Shown here: positions 45,189-55,589 of the stretch, one piece after another
How the letters are laid out: each line of letters begins with the position of its first letter
Position numbering within the stretch: position 1 is the first letter of the stretch
Source of the DNA: Gonatopus flavifemur
Lineage: Eukaryota > Arthropoda > Insecta > Hymenoptera > Dryinidae
Reading direction: 5' to 3'
NCBI GenBank assembly: GCA_018340375.1
Contig: JAFFJZ010000002.1
Coordinates: forward strand, 47,574,001 to 47,638,000
Length of the DNA: 64,000 bases
Notes under the pieces: model-generated
What the model saw: only the letters and a program-made list of their open reading frames with translations
Told to the model about the DNA's origin: nothing
Databases searched by the model: none
Program-made: the position numbers and the translations under genes

Positions 45189-46144
45189 ATATCAGTTCTT
45201 CAGCCGAATTCTCGTCATTTGCGGGAAGTTCTGATTTTCTGCTTTGATTTGAAGAAAACTGCGGCTGATCCTTATCGAATGCTATCTAGTACTCACGGTG
45301 AGGCTGCTTTGAGTGAAAGAAACGTGTCGTGATTGGTTCCAACGTTTCAAGAAGGGTGATTTTAATGTCGAGGACCGACATGGCGGTGGAAGAGAGAAAA
45401 TTTTTGAAGATTTCCAATTGGAGGCATTACTTAATAAAGACTCGTGCCAAACGCAAGAAGAATTGACAGAATCATCGGGAGTAACTCAACAAACCATTTC
45501 GAAACGCCTCACAGCCACTTTTCTTTACTGGCGAACAGCTGCTTCAAAGACAGAATCGAAAGGGGTTTTTACATCACATCACATTGTGACCGGCGACGAG
45601 AAATGGGTTCACTACGATAATCTCAAGCGCAGAAAATCTTGGGGAATGTCCGGACATGTCCCCACGGGGACGGCTAAATATTCATGGTGCCAAGGTTATG
45701 CTCTGCATTTGGTGGAATCAGCTCGGTGTCGTGTATTATGAGCTATCGAAACCGAGGGAAACTATTACAGGGGATCGATATCGAACGCAGTTGATGCTTT
45801 TGAGCCGAGCATTGGAGGAGAAACGGCCATAGTACCAAGAAAGACGCGATAAAGTTATCCTCCAACATGATAATGCTCGACCACATATCTCAAAACCGGT
45901 CAAGACATATTTGAAAACACCAAAATGGGAAGTCTTCCCCCATCCGCAGTACTCTCCAGGCATTGCTCCTTCCGACTACCATTTATTTCGATCGATGGCA
46001 CACGGCCTGAGTGATCAGCATTTTCATTCTCATGAAGAAGTTGAAGAATGGATCGATTCGTGGATCGCCTCGAAAGATGCATCGTTTCTCCGAGATGGGA
46101 TCCGACATTTGCCGAAAAGATGGGAAAAAGTAATGGTACTTTGA
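45189..46144 (+). pseudogene. mariner transposase pseudogene, copy 1
   Basis: This is the DDE/D transposase relic of mariner copy 1; in an intact mariner it binds the terminal repeats and cuts and pastes the element at TA. Compared with copy 2 the start codon position reads ATA. One added base near 45310 shifts the frame (GAAAGAAACGTG against GAAAGAACGTG). About 65 bp are missing after SKRL near 45515, removing the WVPYEL linker. Further small deletions follow TGDEKWVHY and a stop interrupts KRP-YQ near 45830. TGDEKW, HDNARPH and PSDYHLF, holding the three catalytic aspartates, are still legible but in different frames. It cannot make a functional enzyme. Confidence 0.88.
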
Positions 46145-46226
46145 ATCATAAGTATATATTCACTTTTTGAGAATAAAGCCTCCAATTTTGGGAAAAAACA
46201 GCGGAAGCAAAGTTGTACACTCAATA

Positions 46227-49045
46227 CTAGTGAAATTCTGCCTCAAAGAACAAGGGGAGCATAAAGCGCTTTCATGCATAGGCAGTTTTTCACTATTTTT
46301 TAGAACATTCAACACCCAAAAAGCAGGATAATTGTTGAAAGTGGAGGAAAGAGTCTCCTATTCTGCTCTCTCATGTAAATTCCTCAACAGTGAAAGATGT
46401 GAAGAACTTTTGAAAGAATCCTCAAGATATTCCTGTCATCAAAAATCATATTATAAAAGCGTGGAAAGTTACCAGTGGAACGCTGTAGATCTTTCGAAAT
46501 AATTGTTTCATAAAGTTCAAGAAACTAGGAGCCATAAAGTTGAAACACAGCAATTTTATCAATGATTCAAGCGCCCCAAATGTATAGTGTCGTGTATAGA
46601 ATTCTAATCGATTTCTGGTATAAACAGGGCTGTAACAACGTTTCATCAAAAGTTACAGGAATCGGCTGATAGCTTTAGTTTCAGCTTCATCGTAAATCCA
46701 AGCAGAATTAATGATTCAAACTCTTGACAGAGTTGACTGAGTGACTTGGTCGTTTCACTTTCTTGAAAATTCCACTCTCATAAATCGAACAAAATCCCAC
46801 CATTTTCGATTTTCTGTGGATGGAATTTCACAATTCTTTTTCAAAAATGAACATTGTTCGCGAAAGTTCGTTCAATATCCATAACAAGTTTATTGAGGAT
46901 TCACTATAATTTCCACCAATTAAACTTTCAATGCACTTTTGATGCACCGATAATCTACGAATCACGAATCCCATTGAAAGCCTCTCAAAAGTTAGTCTCA
47001 CGTGAATCTCAAATACAAGATCCGCAATATGAAAATTCAATTTCGATTCTAAGCAAATTCCTCATCCAAGTGAATTTAATTCTCAGTTCGCAATGTTTTC
47101 GAAATCTCCGGTATAATTTTTATGTAAAGGAGTGAATTTACGTAGACGGGGATGAAAAAGTGATCAATATTTAAAAAACATTTATCAATATTCAGAAAAG
47201 TGACTGCCAATTCAGGGAAGAAAGGATCGATGAAGAATGTTTGTAGTGAACATACTAATTGTTGATCACTTCATTGTTATTTTCCATCGTGAAATTATCA
47301 ACTTTTGGTAAATCTACTATGCATATTCTTGAGCGGTACTCTTTTTCTCTAAATTGTCAATCATTTTTCTAAATATTAATATTGCTATTCCATGAGAAAT
47401 TTGAGGAATAAATCCACATAAATTGTATTAGTGACTTCTCCTGCATTTTCAGTGAACGTTGTACAACAGTTTCGTTGAAATATTATTAATATTCCATCAT
47501 ATTTCTCTTCATATGGATAGTTTCATGAATAAGGCTCGAATGACAGCGTAAATTGATTTCACATCGAGCCACGCCCTCATACGTGCAGATGTAAGCTTCA
47601 TACTTGGTTGTCCTGATTTGAATTTCAATCAAAATTCAACGTAACGATAATTAAATTAATTAATTTATCCTCAAAACGAAAGTGGGTTGAACAGGAGGGC
47701 ATGGAAGAAGCAATAATGAATATAATGGGAAGGATTACGCAAACAAAAATGGTTCGAAGATAATTAAAAACTCAGTGGATTTTCAAAAACTGTAATAAAA
47801 TTTTGAAACTTATTCTAGAAATTCAGTCAAGTTTTTTTCAAATTTAGAAAGAATTTCTTCACAGTTAACTCCTTCATCGTGCAATTGAAATCCATGATCA
47901 TCAGTGGATAGAAGAAATAATTGTGATGACAGCACAGGGAATCATTTATTTTCATCGTTTGGCTTCCAAGTCGAAAATTAAATCAAGAGAAATAATTTCT
48001 TGTTGTAAATCAAGTAAGTACACATTATCCACCCTCATATTCTCCAATATTTCATTTTCCAACGTTAATCGCTCATAGCCAAGCTAATAAAAGTAGGCGA
48101 CTGTGCAGAAAAATAAAATATCAACCTTCTCTCTAGAAATATGAAGGAGATGTTCATGCACATGTTCATGTGATGCATCGAAGCAGTATGTGATTTGAAT
48201 TCAAGTTTCCAAATATTTAAGCGAAAGATAACATTATAAGGACACTATATTAGTTCAGCAACAAGTTAATATCGCTCTTCAAGTGTATTCAATCTCGAGA
48301 TTTCATGAAACAAATATTGAGATATATTATTCTGCCTCAAGAATTTTCATGTACAATATCCAAGCTCTCGTAAGTTACAACAACAAATAATATGACGCAT
48401 AAACAAATTTCATATATAATTCTAATGCAAATTAAGTGCTGTGATCTAAAATTCTTGCTTTCGATATTGTGATAATCGTGGTACAAATGACAAAATTCTG
48501 TTGTTCTGTGATGAGATGGCGTTGATCCTAGATTTAATTATGATCCAAGAATTTTATTTTGGTTTTGGTTTTGAAGCTCTCAAAGTTGAGTATTCGAATT
48601 ACAAGGATTTCACTCAATTTGGAATTTGGGTTAATAGAACTTCTGCTTCGAATAGTAGTATAATCATGTTCCATTCTCCTAACACAAGAAATTCCTGCGA
48701 ATATCTTGGAGCGGTAAACATGTGTCTTGGTAAGTTCTAAGGTCATTTCTGGTTGGAGTTTCTTCTTGCGCGGTTGTAGCAATCAAATCAAAGTTTCCTT
48801 CGCGCTCCTCAAATTCGAGCGTCTATCAACATAAGTTATATATCGAAGTTGGAATGTTATGAGGAAGAGAGAGGAAAGGAATCAAAGTGCATCAATTAGT
48901 TTAGATTCTGCACAAGAGCTTCTGAATTATTCATTCCAGTGTAGGATAGTTCAGTTTAATCTGGAGGCACTTCGATAAATGAAACACTGATGTTCTCTGC
49001 ATGCAAATTTTCACACTATCGCTTGGATTCAAAAGCGAAGCACAC
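46227..49045. other. unique DNA, no gene seen
   Basis: No exon or bounded repeat recognised. The frames at 46854-47135 and 48501-48740 overlap opposite-strand frames and resemble no family. Confidence 0.45.
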
Positions 49046-49255
49046 CGCACTGAGAGAAATTCCTATAGTGACTGTAAGTAAAACATCTCAACTGAACATT
49101 CCTAATGAGAGCTACTCAAAATTTGAAAACATTTTTTTATGGATTCACACAAACATTTTTCCTGGTAGATTCCTAAAAAAAATTTGGACGAAATCAAACA
49201 TTTTTGTTAGTTGACGAAAACTTATGATTTTCTCCAAACTTTTTTGAGGAATCTA

Positions 49256-50542
49256 TTAGGTGTATAACTTTGCTTCCGCCGTTATGCAATAGATGGCTGT
49301 AGCGGTAAGTGGTAGTTGAAATAAATAGATCATAGATGTCATACAATAAGCTTAGGTATTTGTAAACATAACGCTATCGAAATATTAGTCGATTCGTGAC
49401 TGCATCATGAAGTTATTCTAGATTAAACATGTCAGCTTACGAGCCAAATTCTCGTCATTTGCGGGAGGTTTCAATTTTCTGCTTGAATATGAAGAAATCT
49501 GCGGCTGAGGCTCATCGAATGCTCTCAAATACCTAAGGTGAGGCCGCTATTAGTGAAAGAACGTGCCGAGAGTGGTTTCAACGCTTCAAGAACGGTGATT
49601 TTAACGTCGAAGACCAGCATGGCGGTGGAAGAGAGAAGGTTTCCGAAGATGCAGAGTTGGAGGCATTACTTGATCAAGACTCGTGTCAAACGCAACAAGA
49701 ATTGGCAGGATCATTGGGAGTGACACAACCAGCCATTTCAAAACGCCTGAAAGTCATGGGAATGATTCAGAAACAAGGAAATTGGGTGCCGTACGAGTTG
49801 AAGCCGAGAGATGTTGAACGGCGTTTATGTGTTTGTGAACAGCTGCTTGCAAGGCAAAGATGGAAGGGATTTCTGCATCGCATTGTGACTGGGGACGAAA
49901 AATGGGTTCATTACAATAATCCCAAGCGCAGAAAATCATGGGGATATTCCGGCCATGCTTCCACGTCGACGGCCAAACCGAATATTCACGGTTTCAAGGT
50001 TATGCTCAATATTTGGCGGGACCAGCTCGGCGTAGTGTATTATGAGTTGTTCAAACCGACTGAAACAATTACAGGCGATCGTTATCGAACGCAAATAATG
50101 CGTTTGAGCCGAGCATTGAAAGACAAACGGCCGCAATACAACGAGAGACATGATAAAGTGATTTTACAGCATGACAATGCTCGACCCCATGTTGCGAAAG
50201 TGGTCAAGACATACTTGGAAACCTTGGAATGGGAAGTCCTACCCCACCCGCCGTATTCTCTAGACGTTGCTCCCCCGGACTATCACTAGTTTTGACCAAT
50301 GGCACACGGCCTAGCTGACCAACACTTCCGGTCTTATGAAGAGGTAAAAAATTGGATCGATTCGTGGATCGCTTCAAAAGATGACCAGTTTTTTCAACGC
50401 GGGATTCGTATGCTGCCCGAAAGATGGGAGAAAGTAGTGGCCAGCGATGGACAATACTTGGAATCATAAATTTATAACCAGTTTTTTACAATAAAGCCTC
50501 GAATTTCGGAAAAAAACGGTGGAAGCAAAGTTATACACCTAA
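49256..50542 (+). mobile_element. mariner copy 2, full length, 1287 bp
   Basis: Ends TTAGGTGTATAACTTTGCTT and its inverse AAGCAAAGTTATACACCTAA, flanked by TA (49254-49255, 50543-50544). The length is typical for mariner. It carries one transposase reading frame of 346 codons with three stops and no frameshift. It is inserted within a foldback. The ends and transposase place it with mariner copy 1 in one lineage. Confidence 0.95.
49429..50469 (+). pseudogene. mariner transposase, three in-frame stops, copy 2
   Basis: Full-length relic of a mariner D,D34D transposase, the nuclear enzyme that excises and inserts the element at TA dinucleotides. Starting at the ATG at 49429 there are 346 codons, against 345 in Mos1. 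The N-terminal part has a helix-turn-helix (QELAGSLGVTQPAISKRL), the linker WVPYEL falls at residues 119-124, and the aspartates fall at D156 (TGDEKW), D249 (HDNARPH) and D284 (PPDYH), the same numbers as in Mos1. Stops are TAA at codon 36, TAG at 287 (where the family has L of DYHLF) and TGA at 289. There is no frameshift, so decay is by point mutation and fairly recent. It belongs in or near the mauritiana group, judged from motif positions only. Confidence 0.93.
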
Positions 50543-50789
50543 TATCAGAAAAAATGTTTTTGTAAGAAACTTCCAAACTTCCTTTGTGAATCCATAAAGA
50601 AATTTCTCACAGTCTAAGTTGTTTCCAAAGTTGTTATTTTTGAGAGTTTTCTTCACTCTTTCAGAAACTTTGTTTCAGCTAACCAATTTCATTAACAATG
50701 GAATTGTGTAAAATGCGGAAAATCGATCAGAGAAATATTTTATTTATATGAAAATACGCCTGTTGGGTTGGTTTTTTTTGGACACTGTA

Positions 50790-50993
50790 CACTCAGAGAA
50801 AAATCTGGTTCGCATAGCCAGGCGACGTAGTTATTTTTGGCTCTAACCATTCTATCTATTTGCCACAATCAAATCCATGTGATTTTGTCTCGTTTTCCTG
50901 GTTATCGTAATTAGATTTCAGGTAACTGCAACCAACCAAGGTCCTCAACTATGCAAGAATGCTTTCTGTGATCACGTTGCCTTTTTCTCAGTG
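50790..50993. mobile_element. CAC-type MITE, 204 bp, TSD TA
   Basis: Starts CACTCAGAGAAAAATCTGG and ends TGCCTTTTTCTCAGTG, flanked by TA (50788-50789, 50994-50995). The interior is weakly self-complementary (GCATAGCCAGGCGACG and CATTCTTGCATAG words). No other copy recognised in the window. Confidence 0.7.
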
Positions 50994-50995
50994 TA

Positions 50996-51872
50996 AACTC
51001 GCAATAACGCGGCTCTCTTTTTCTCTCATTCGAACGGTTTCTCTTATGCGTTGAAAAAAGAGGGGAGCACCTTTATTGCAAGGTCTTAGTGTATCTGGGA
51101 ATTCTCCGAAGAAGGAATTAGGTAAAAAATCTGCTGTAAGTGCAGAAATTCTAGGATGTCCTTGATGATGCGAATTTTCTATGTTGTTTGGATCATAGAA
51201 AACATTATTCATTGTGTACTCACTGGTATTTTTCAACGGAGAATTGTGGATATCGGATCACTTACCTGAAACATAAATAATTCATTCATGTTAAAAAACT
51301 GGATGATAAACTTAGGCTTGTTTCTAAAGATGCCCAATTTGAGAATCCTGCCGGAAAATTGGCAGGGGACACTTAGCTTGGAATAGCTCAAATCGCTTAA
51401 AGGGAGTAGCAAGCTTCTCGCATATAGAATCTTGTTTGCCAGTTATTCATGCCATATTATCACACAGGAAAAATATTATCTTATAAATTACGATGTAAGA
51501 ATTGTAGGGGAGGCCTATATCTGCGAAATTAGTCTATTCTAAATGTAACATCGTGAATTTTGCGGGTTTTTGGTTGAATCACATCGAATATGACGATATT
51601 AACTCCTACAGGAGAAGGTTAAAACAACAATATCAGTCTCTCACATGTGACCATCGTTTACCATCGATTCCAAAAGATAATATTTCTTCTGTGTAGCCAA
51701 TCGTGGTCTAGTTATTCGCGATGTTTCGAACGTACCCATTTTCCTGTATATCTACCGAAAAATTTGACCAATTTACCAAAAATTTTGAAATTTTTGCCCA
51801 CTGTGATTAGGTAACTGCTTCCCTACAAATTTCGGTGAGCCGAAATTCTTTTTCCAGTGATATTATTATCCT
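50996..51872. other. unique DNA, no gene seen
   Basis: No exon or repeat ends recognised. The AGGAGAAGG/CATCGTTTACCATCG area near 51600-51670 is unassigned. Confidence 0.4.
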
Positions 51873-51874
51873 TA

Positions 51875-52133
51875 CACCCACAAAAATGGTATACCTGGAT
51901 TTATTTGATCCAACAAAAATTTGTTTGAATCAACTAAAATTTATTTGACTCAACTACAATGTCTATTTATATATGAACCTACGAGAGTTTTAGTTGGATC
52001 AAATAAACAATTTATTTCATCCGAATTAATTTTTATTTATTTCAAATAAAATTTACTTGAATCAAATAAAATTTCATTGGATACAATTAAATTTCTAGTA
52101 GGTTCATATTCAAGTAAATCATTTCTCTGGGTG
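51875..52133. mobile_element. CAC-type foldback MITE, TSD TA
   Basis: Starts CACCCACAAAAATGG and ends CATTTCTCTGGGTG, flanked by TA (51873-51874, 52134-52135). The arms share TATGAACCTAC and many ATTTGATCCAA/TTGAATCAAATAAA words in both orientations. The ends (CACCCA) depart from the CACGGAG consensus, so this is a divergent member. Confidence 0.7.
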
Positions 52134-52135
52134 TA

Positions 52136-55104
52136 ATTGAGTAAAAGTAAAGTACGAATGAAATTGAAGTGAGTTAGCTGAAGTCATTTTGAATAGTCAT
52201 TGAATTTTTAGTTGCATTTCAATTTTTCATTATCGTGTTTATTATTTTTTATTACAAATTTTGTTTGCACATATGCACGTGAATTTTCCACAACCTGGAA
52301 GGGAGAAAATCTCAAATGTAGTCGAAGACTTACTTCCGTGTCTTCTTTGATGCTGTAAAATGTATTTGTTGATTCTTGATTGTCTACTCGCGACAAAAAA
52401 AAATGAAAAATGAACAACAGCTCAAGACCGCCAAGTCTCCCCCACTCGATTGCAAATTATCGTCTTATCGAAACAAGATATGATGCTATTAGAATGGTAT
52501 CGGATTTTATTTACAATATTTCCCCTGCAATTTACTGCTAATATAAAACCACATATTCCCATGCCCAGATTTGATTTCTCCTAGGGTAATGAAACTCATT
52601 TTTATCATTTAAATTAATACCCCCGATTGTGAAGACATTTGAGGATATCAACGCAATGATTGAATTGATCGTCAGATGATAATCTTCGATCGTGTTGTAA
52701 ACAAGCGCGATAACTGTCTTCCGTTGTTCAAGCGAAATGAGCATGAATTTCATTAACTGCTCGACGTTCATTAATGTACACGCCTCAAGAACCATTTTTC
52801 GACTTTTATTATACGATAGTGATCGTAGTATCAATCACTTTTATTGTACATGATTCAACTCCTCTTCGAGTCAAATTTTTCTTATGCGATACATCTATGG
52901 TGGAAGTATTTGGATGAATAGAGTGCTGAAAAAATAATATTTCGTGTTCACGGTTTTATCATTCCGACAGTTGTTGACAAAAGCATTGAAATAAAGAAAA
53001 TAAGAAAACCTCTCACAAGCAGGGCAGAACTTAAGGGTCAGTTCTACAGGATGGCCACGATCGGGAATTTTCACCGGAATCGTCCAATCGCGTATTCACA
53101 TTGAATGGAAAGAATCATAAAAATGCGAGAACATTCCCTGTTCTAACCAAAGAGTCAGCTCTACAAGAAAACTCGTAGTTCTGGGACGTTAAAAACGGTT
53201 ATGAATTATACATAATTTTGAAAATTTTTTTCTTTGTTTTTAAAAATTAAGTATCCGATGCTTTGATTAGTTCTAGATATAAATTAGATCATGTCTCGCT
53301 CACAAGCATTAGTTTAAAAATTCCAATTCGATGGATATTTTCAAGCAATTTCTTTCTTAGCTCGTAGCGTTCAGTATATATGTAAATTTTTCTACATATA
53401 TTCATGAATCTTTTTCTTGTATTTCATCGATAAAACATTCACAGTAGGATATTCAAAACTGGGTACTGAAATCCGTCGTTATTCATACACTCCATCATCT
53501 TTCAGGTAGATTGTTACGTTTTGTATTCACCACGGAACGTGAAATAAGAGGCGTATATTTTAATATGAAGTGAAAAAGATTTACTCATCACAGTATCCTT
53601 TTATATCATCATTTCGAATGTAAGGCAACAACAGCTCAATTGAAAGAGTATCTTTTTGGCTAATGAGAATTCCTGGGTTTGCATCTCTTTCTCTGACTCA
53701 TTCAAAACAATGGATTATTTCTGTATGTTGTAATTTTCATAAAATCACACTTCCACGGTTCAGAAGGACATAATTTTCCTTCTTTCTCTGCGATTCAAGA
53801 TCTATCAAAATTGAGATCGGGATGAAAAAGTATGTTCCAAGGAAGGATGTCTTGATTATTAACGAAATATTCGTTACTTCCTGTTGTCAACAATTCTTTT
53901 ATTGGAATTATAAGGGAATGAAGTTTTTAGAACGATAAGCGGGGAATGCACTTTCATTTCAATTAAGAGAACATCCTTGAAATTCATTATTACCGACCTC
54001 ACACATTCCAGTTGATCTACTGGAACGACTTATCATCAAGCAATATCTACATTCTCTTAATTCAAGCAAAATATCTTTCAGAACATGATTGACTTTGGTC
54101 GAAGTTTGATTGTTATTCACACTCGATGAACAACTATGTTTCTTTGAATTGAGAGGAATGAAAAAGAAGCCTAGATATATTTTGGAATATTGAAAATTGG
54201 ACTGAAAAATTTTTTCTCAATGCATTCATCCATCTCCACTTGGAAAAAAGTAAAAGAAACTCTCCGATGCTACGTTCGAGAAGAGTTCGAAACTGAATGA
54301 AACGATTCAAGTCGTATGGAATATATGAACAGTTGTAAAGCTTTGCCTTTTGTATCCACGTGATATTTCAACGTAATTTGAACAGAACTAGCAAGTGGAT
54401 CCTGGTGAGACAAATCACCCGTGTCGTGCGTAATCTTCGCAGTACATTTGAAGGTATAAGAGTTATCACATCTTGGAACTCGAGATTCTGTTTGAATAAG
54501 AATGAAACCACTAACTTGTACAGCAGAATACATTTTTTTTCTTATTCAATTATAGCAAATTTCTAATTTCGACACTTTCATCCCCAAAACAAAACTGTAT
54601 CGCAAGGAAAAGTTTTTAATTCTCGTACAATGGAACTAAGGCAAGAGTTTAGGAATATTTTGCAAGATTTTTTGGAAGATACATTTATTAAAGGAATCCA
54701 AACTGTTTATTCAACTTATTCAAACATTTTTCATATTTTTATCTTCATGAAATGTTTGGGAAAAACAAAGTTTAAATGGGTTAAGTGCGCAACATTCATC
54801 AAAGTTTCGTGTAAAACTCGGAAGCTCCGAGAACAACTCAGACCACCTGAGATTTCATTTACTTGCGGCACAACATTTAGATTTCCTCTATTTGTGTATC
54901 AAAGTTTGGAGTTAAGTCGAGTGTATATTGTATGACGAAGGAGTTGCATTTGCAGCCTGTCAATGAACCAAATGTACAAATTCGGTACAAACAAGTAAGA
55001 ACAAAAATTAGTATACACTGTGCCGTTGGCTATAATTCATGATACAATTTGGGAACAAACTTCATATTCAATCCGAATGGGGATTCATTTGTTCGAATTA
55101 TTCC
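52136..55104. other. unique DNA, no gene seen
   Basis: No supportable exon. The 101-codon plus-strand frame at 54630-54935 and the 98-codon minus-strand frame at 52538-52834 show no recognisable domain, signal peptide or splice context. Confidence 0.4.
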
Positions 55105-55585
55105 TATTATTATTCTATAGAAACGAAACGAAAATCCAAACTCATAAAAATCTGATGAATCGTGATTTTTTATCTTCTTGAATTGACTTCTAGGGACTGG
55201 AAACGTCGTTTGCAGAATGTATTGCAAGATTTTGGGTCCTTAAGAGCTCTCTTAAATTCAATACGAAATTCTTCACGAAATATCATGTTTCTATATGAAA
55301 TTTAATAATATAATTCTTGAATTTGATATTACTGATGAAATTTCAAAATTTCTTTTTCAAATTCAACAATTGTTTATTAAATTCCACAAATATGTTATTC
55401 AAATAAAGAATAAGATTCTCAAAATCAAGAAAAAAATTCTCAACACGAGGGAATATATTATAAAATTTAATAAACTGTTTATGTGGAAAACTTTATAACA
55501 TTGTTATGCTGTTTCAAACAGATTTCCCTAACAGTGTATGTTATTCGATTACTAACAACAAACGATTCAAACTTCAGGAACATAA
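55105..55585. mobile_element. TTGAATCG-type element, copy C, interrupted
   Basis: CTATAGAAACGAAACGAAAA, ATCTGATGAATCGTGATTTT and GCAAGATTTTGGGTCCTTAA follow the order seen in 62545-62758. About 280 bp of AT-rich sequence then intervenes (roughly 55255-55536) before TTATTCGATTACTAACAAC and AACGATTCAAACTTCAGGAAC complete the match. The intervening part ends TTTCCCTAACAGTG plus TA, which looks like a CAC-type right end. Confidence 0.55.
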
Positions 55586-55589
55586 ATAT

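Larger units (their letters stand above)
42493..46224 (+). mobile_element. mariner copy 1, broken by a nest of elements
   Basis: The left end TTAGGTGTACAACTTTGCTT matches the right end in reverse, TTGAGTGTACAACTTTGCTT, with TA on both sides (42491-42492, 46225-46226). These ends match copy 2 at 49256-50542. A 2.5-kb insertion with a 9-bp duplication (42582-45093) separates the first 89 bp from the rest. Without it the mariner is about 1.21 kb, shorter than copy 2 because of deletions in the transposase. Confidence 0.9.
49048..50614. mobile_element. probable CAC-type foldback hosting mariner copy 2
   Basis: Left CACTGAGAGAAATTCC resembles, in reverse, the right GACTGTGAGAAATTTC. TTTATGGATTCACACAAAC on the left mirrors TTTGTGAATCCATAAAG on the right. 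An inner hairpin (AGATTCCTAAAAAAAATTTG and CAAACTTTTTTGAGGAATCT) lies just left of the mariner. Flanks do not match (CG, TA), so limits and family are uncertain. Confidence 0.4.

Noticed and set aside
54630..54935. 101-codon plus-strand frame starting MELRQEF
   Set aside because: No recognisable family and no flanking gene structure; frames of this size are expected by chance in this much DNA.
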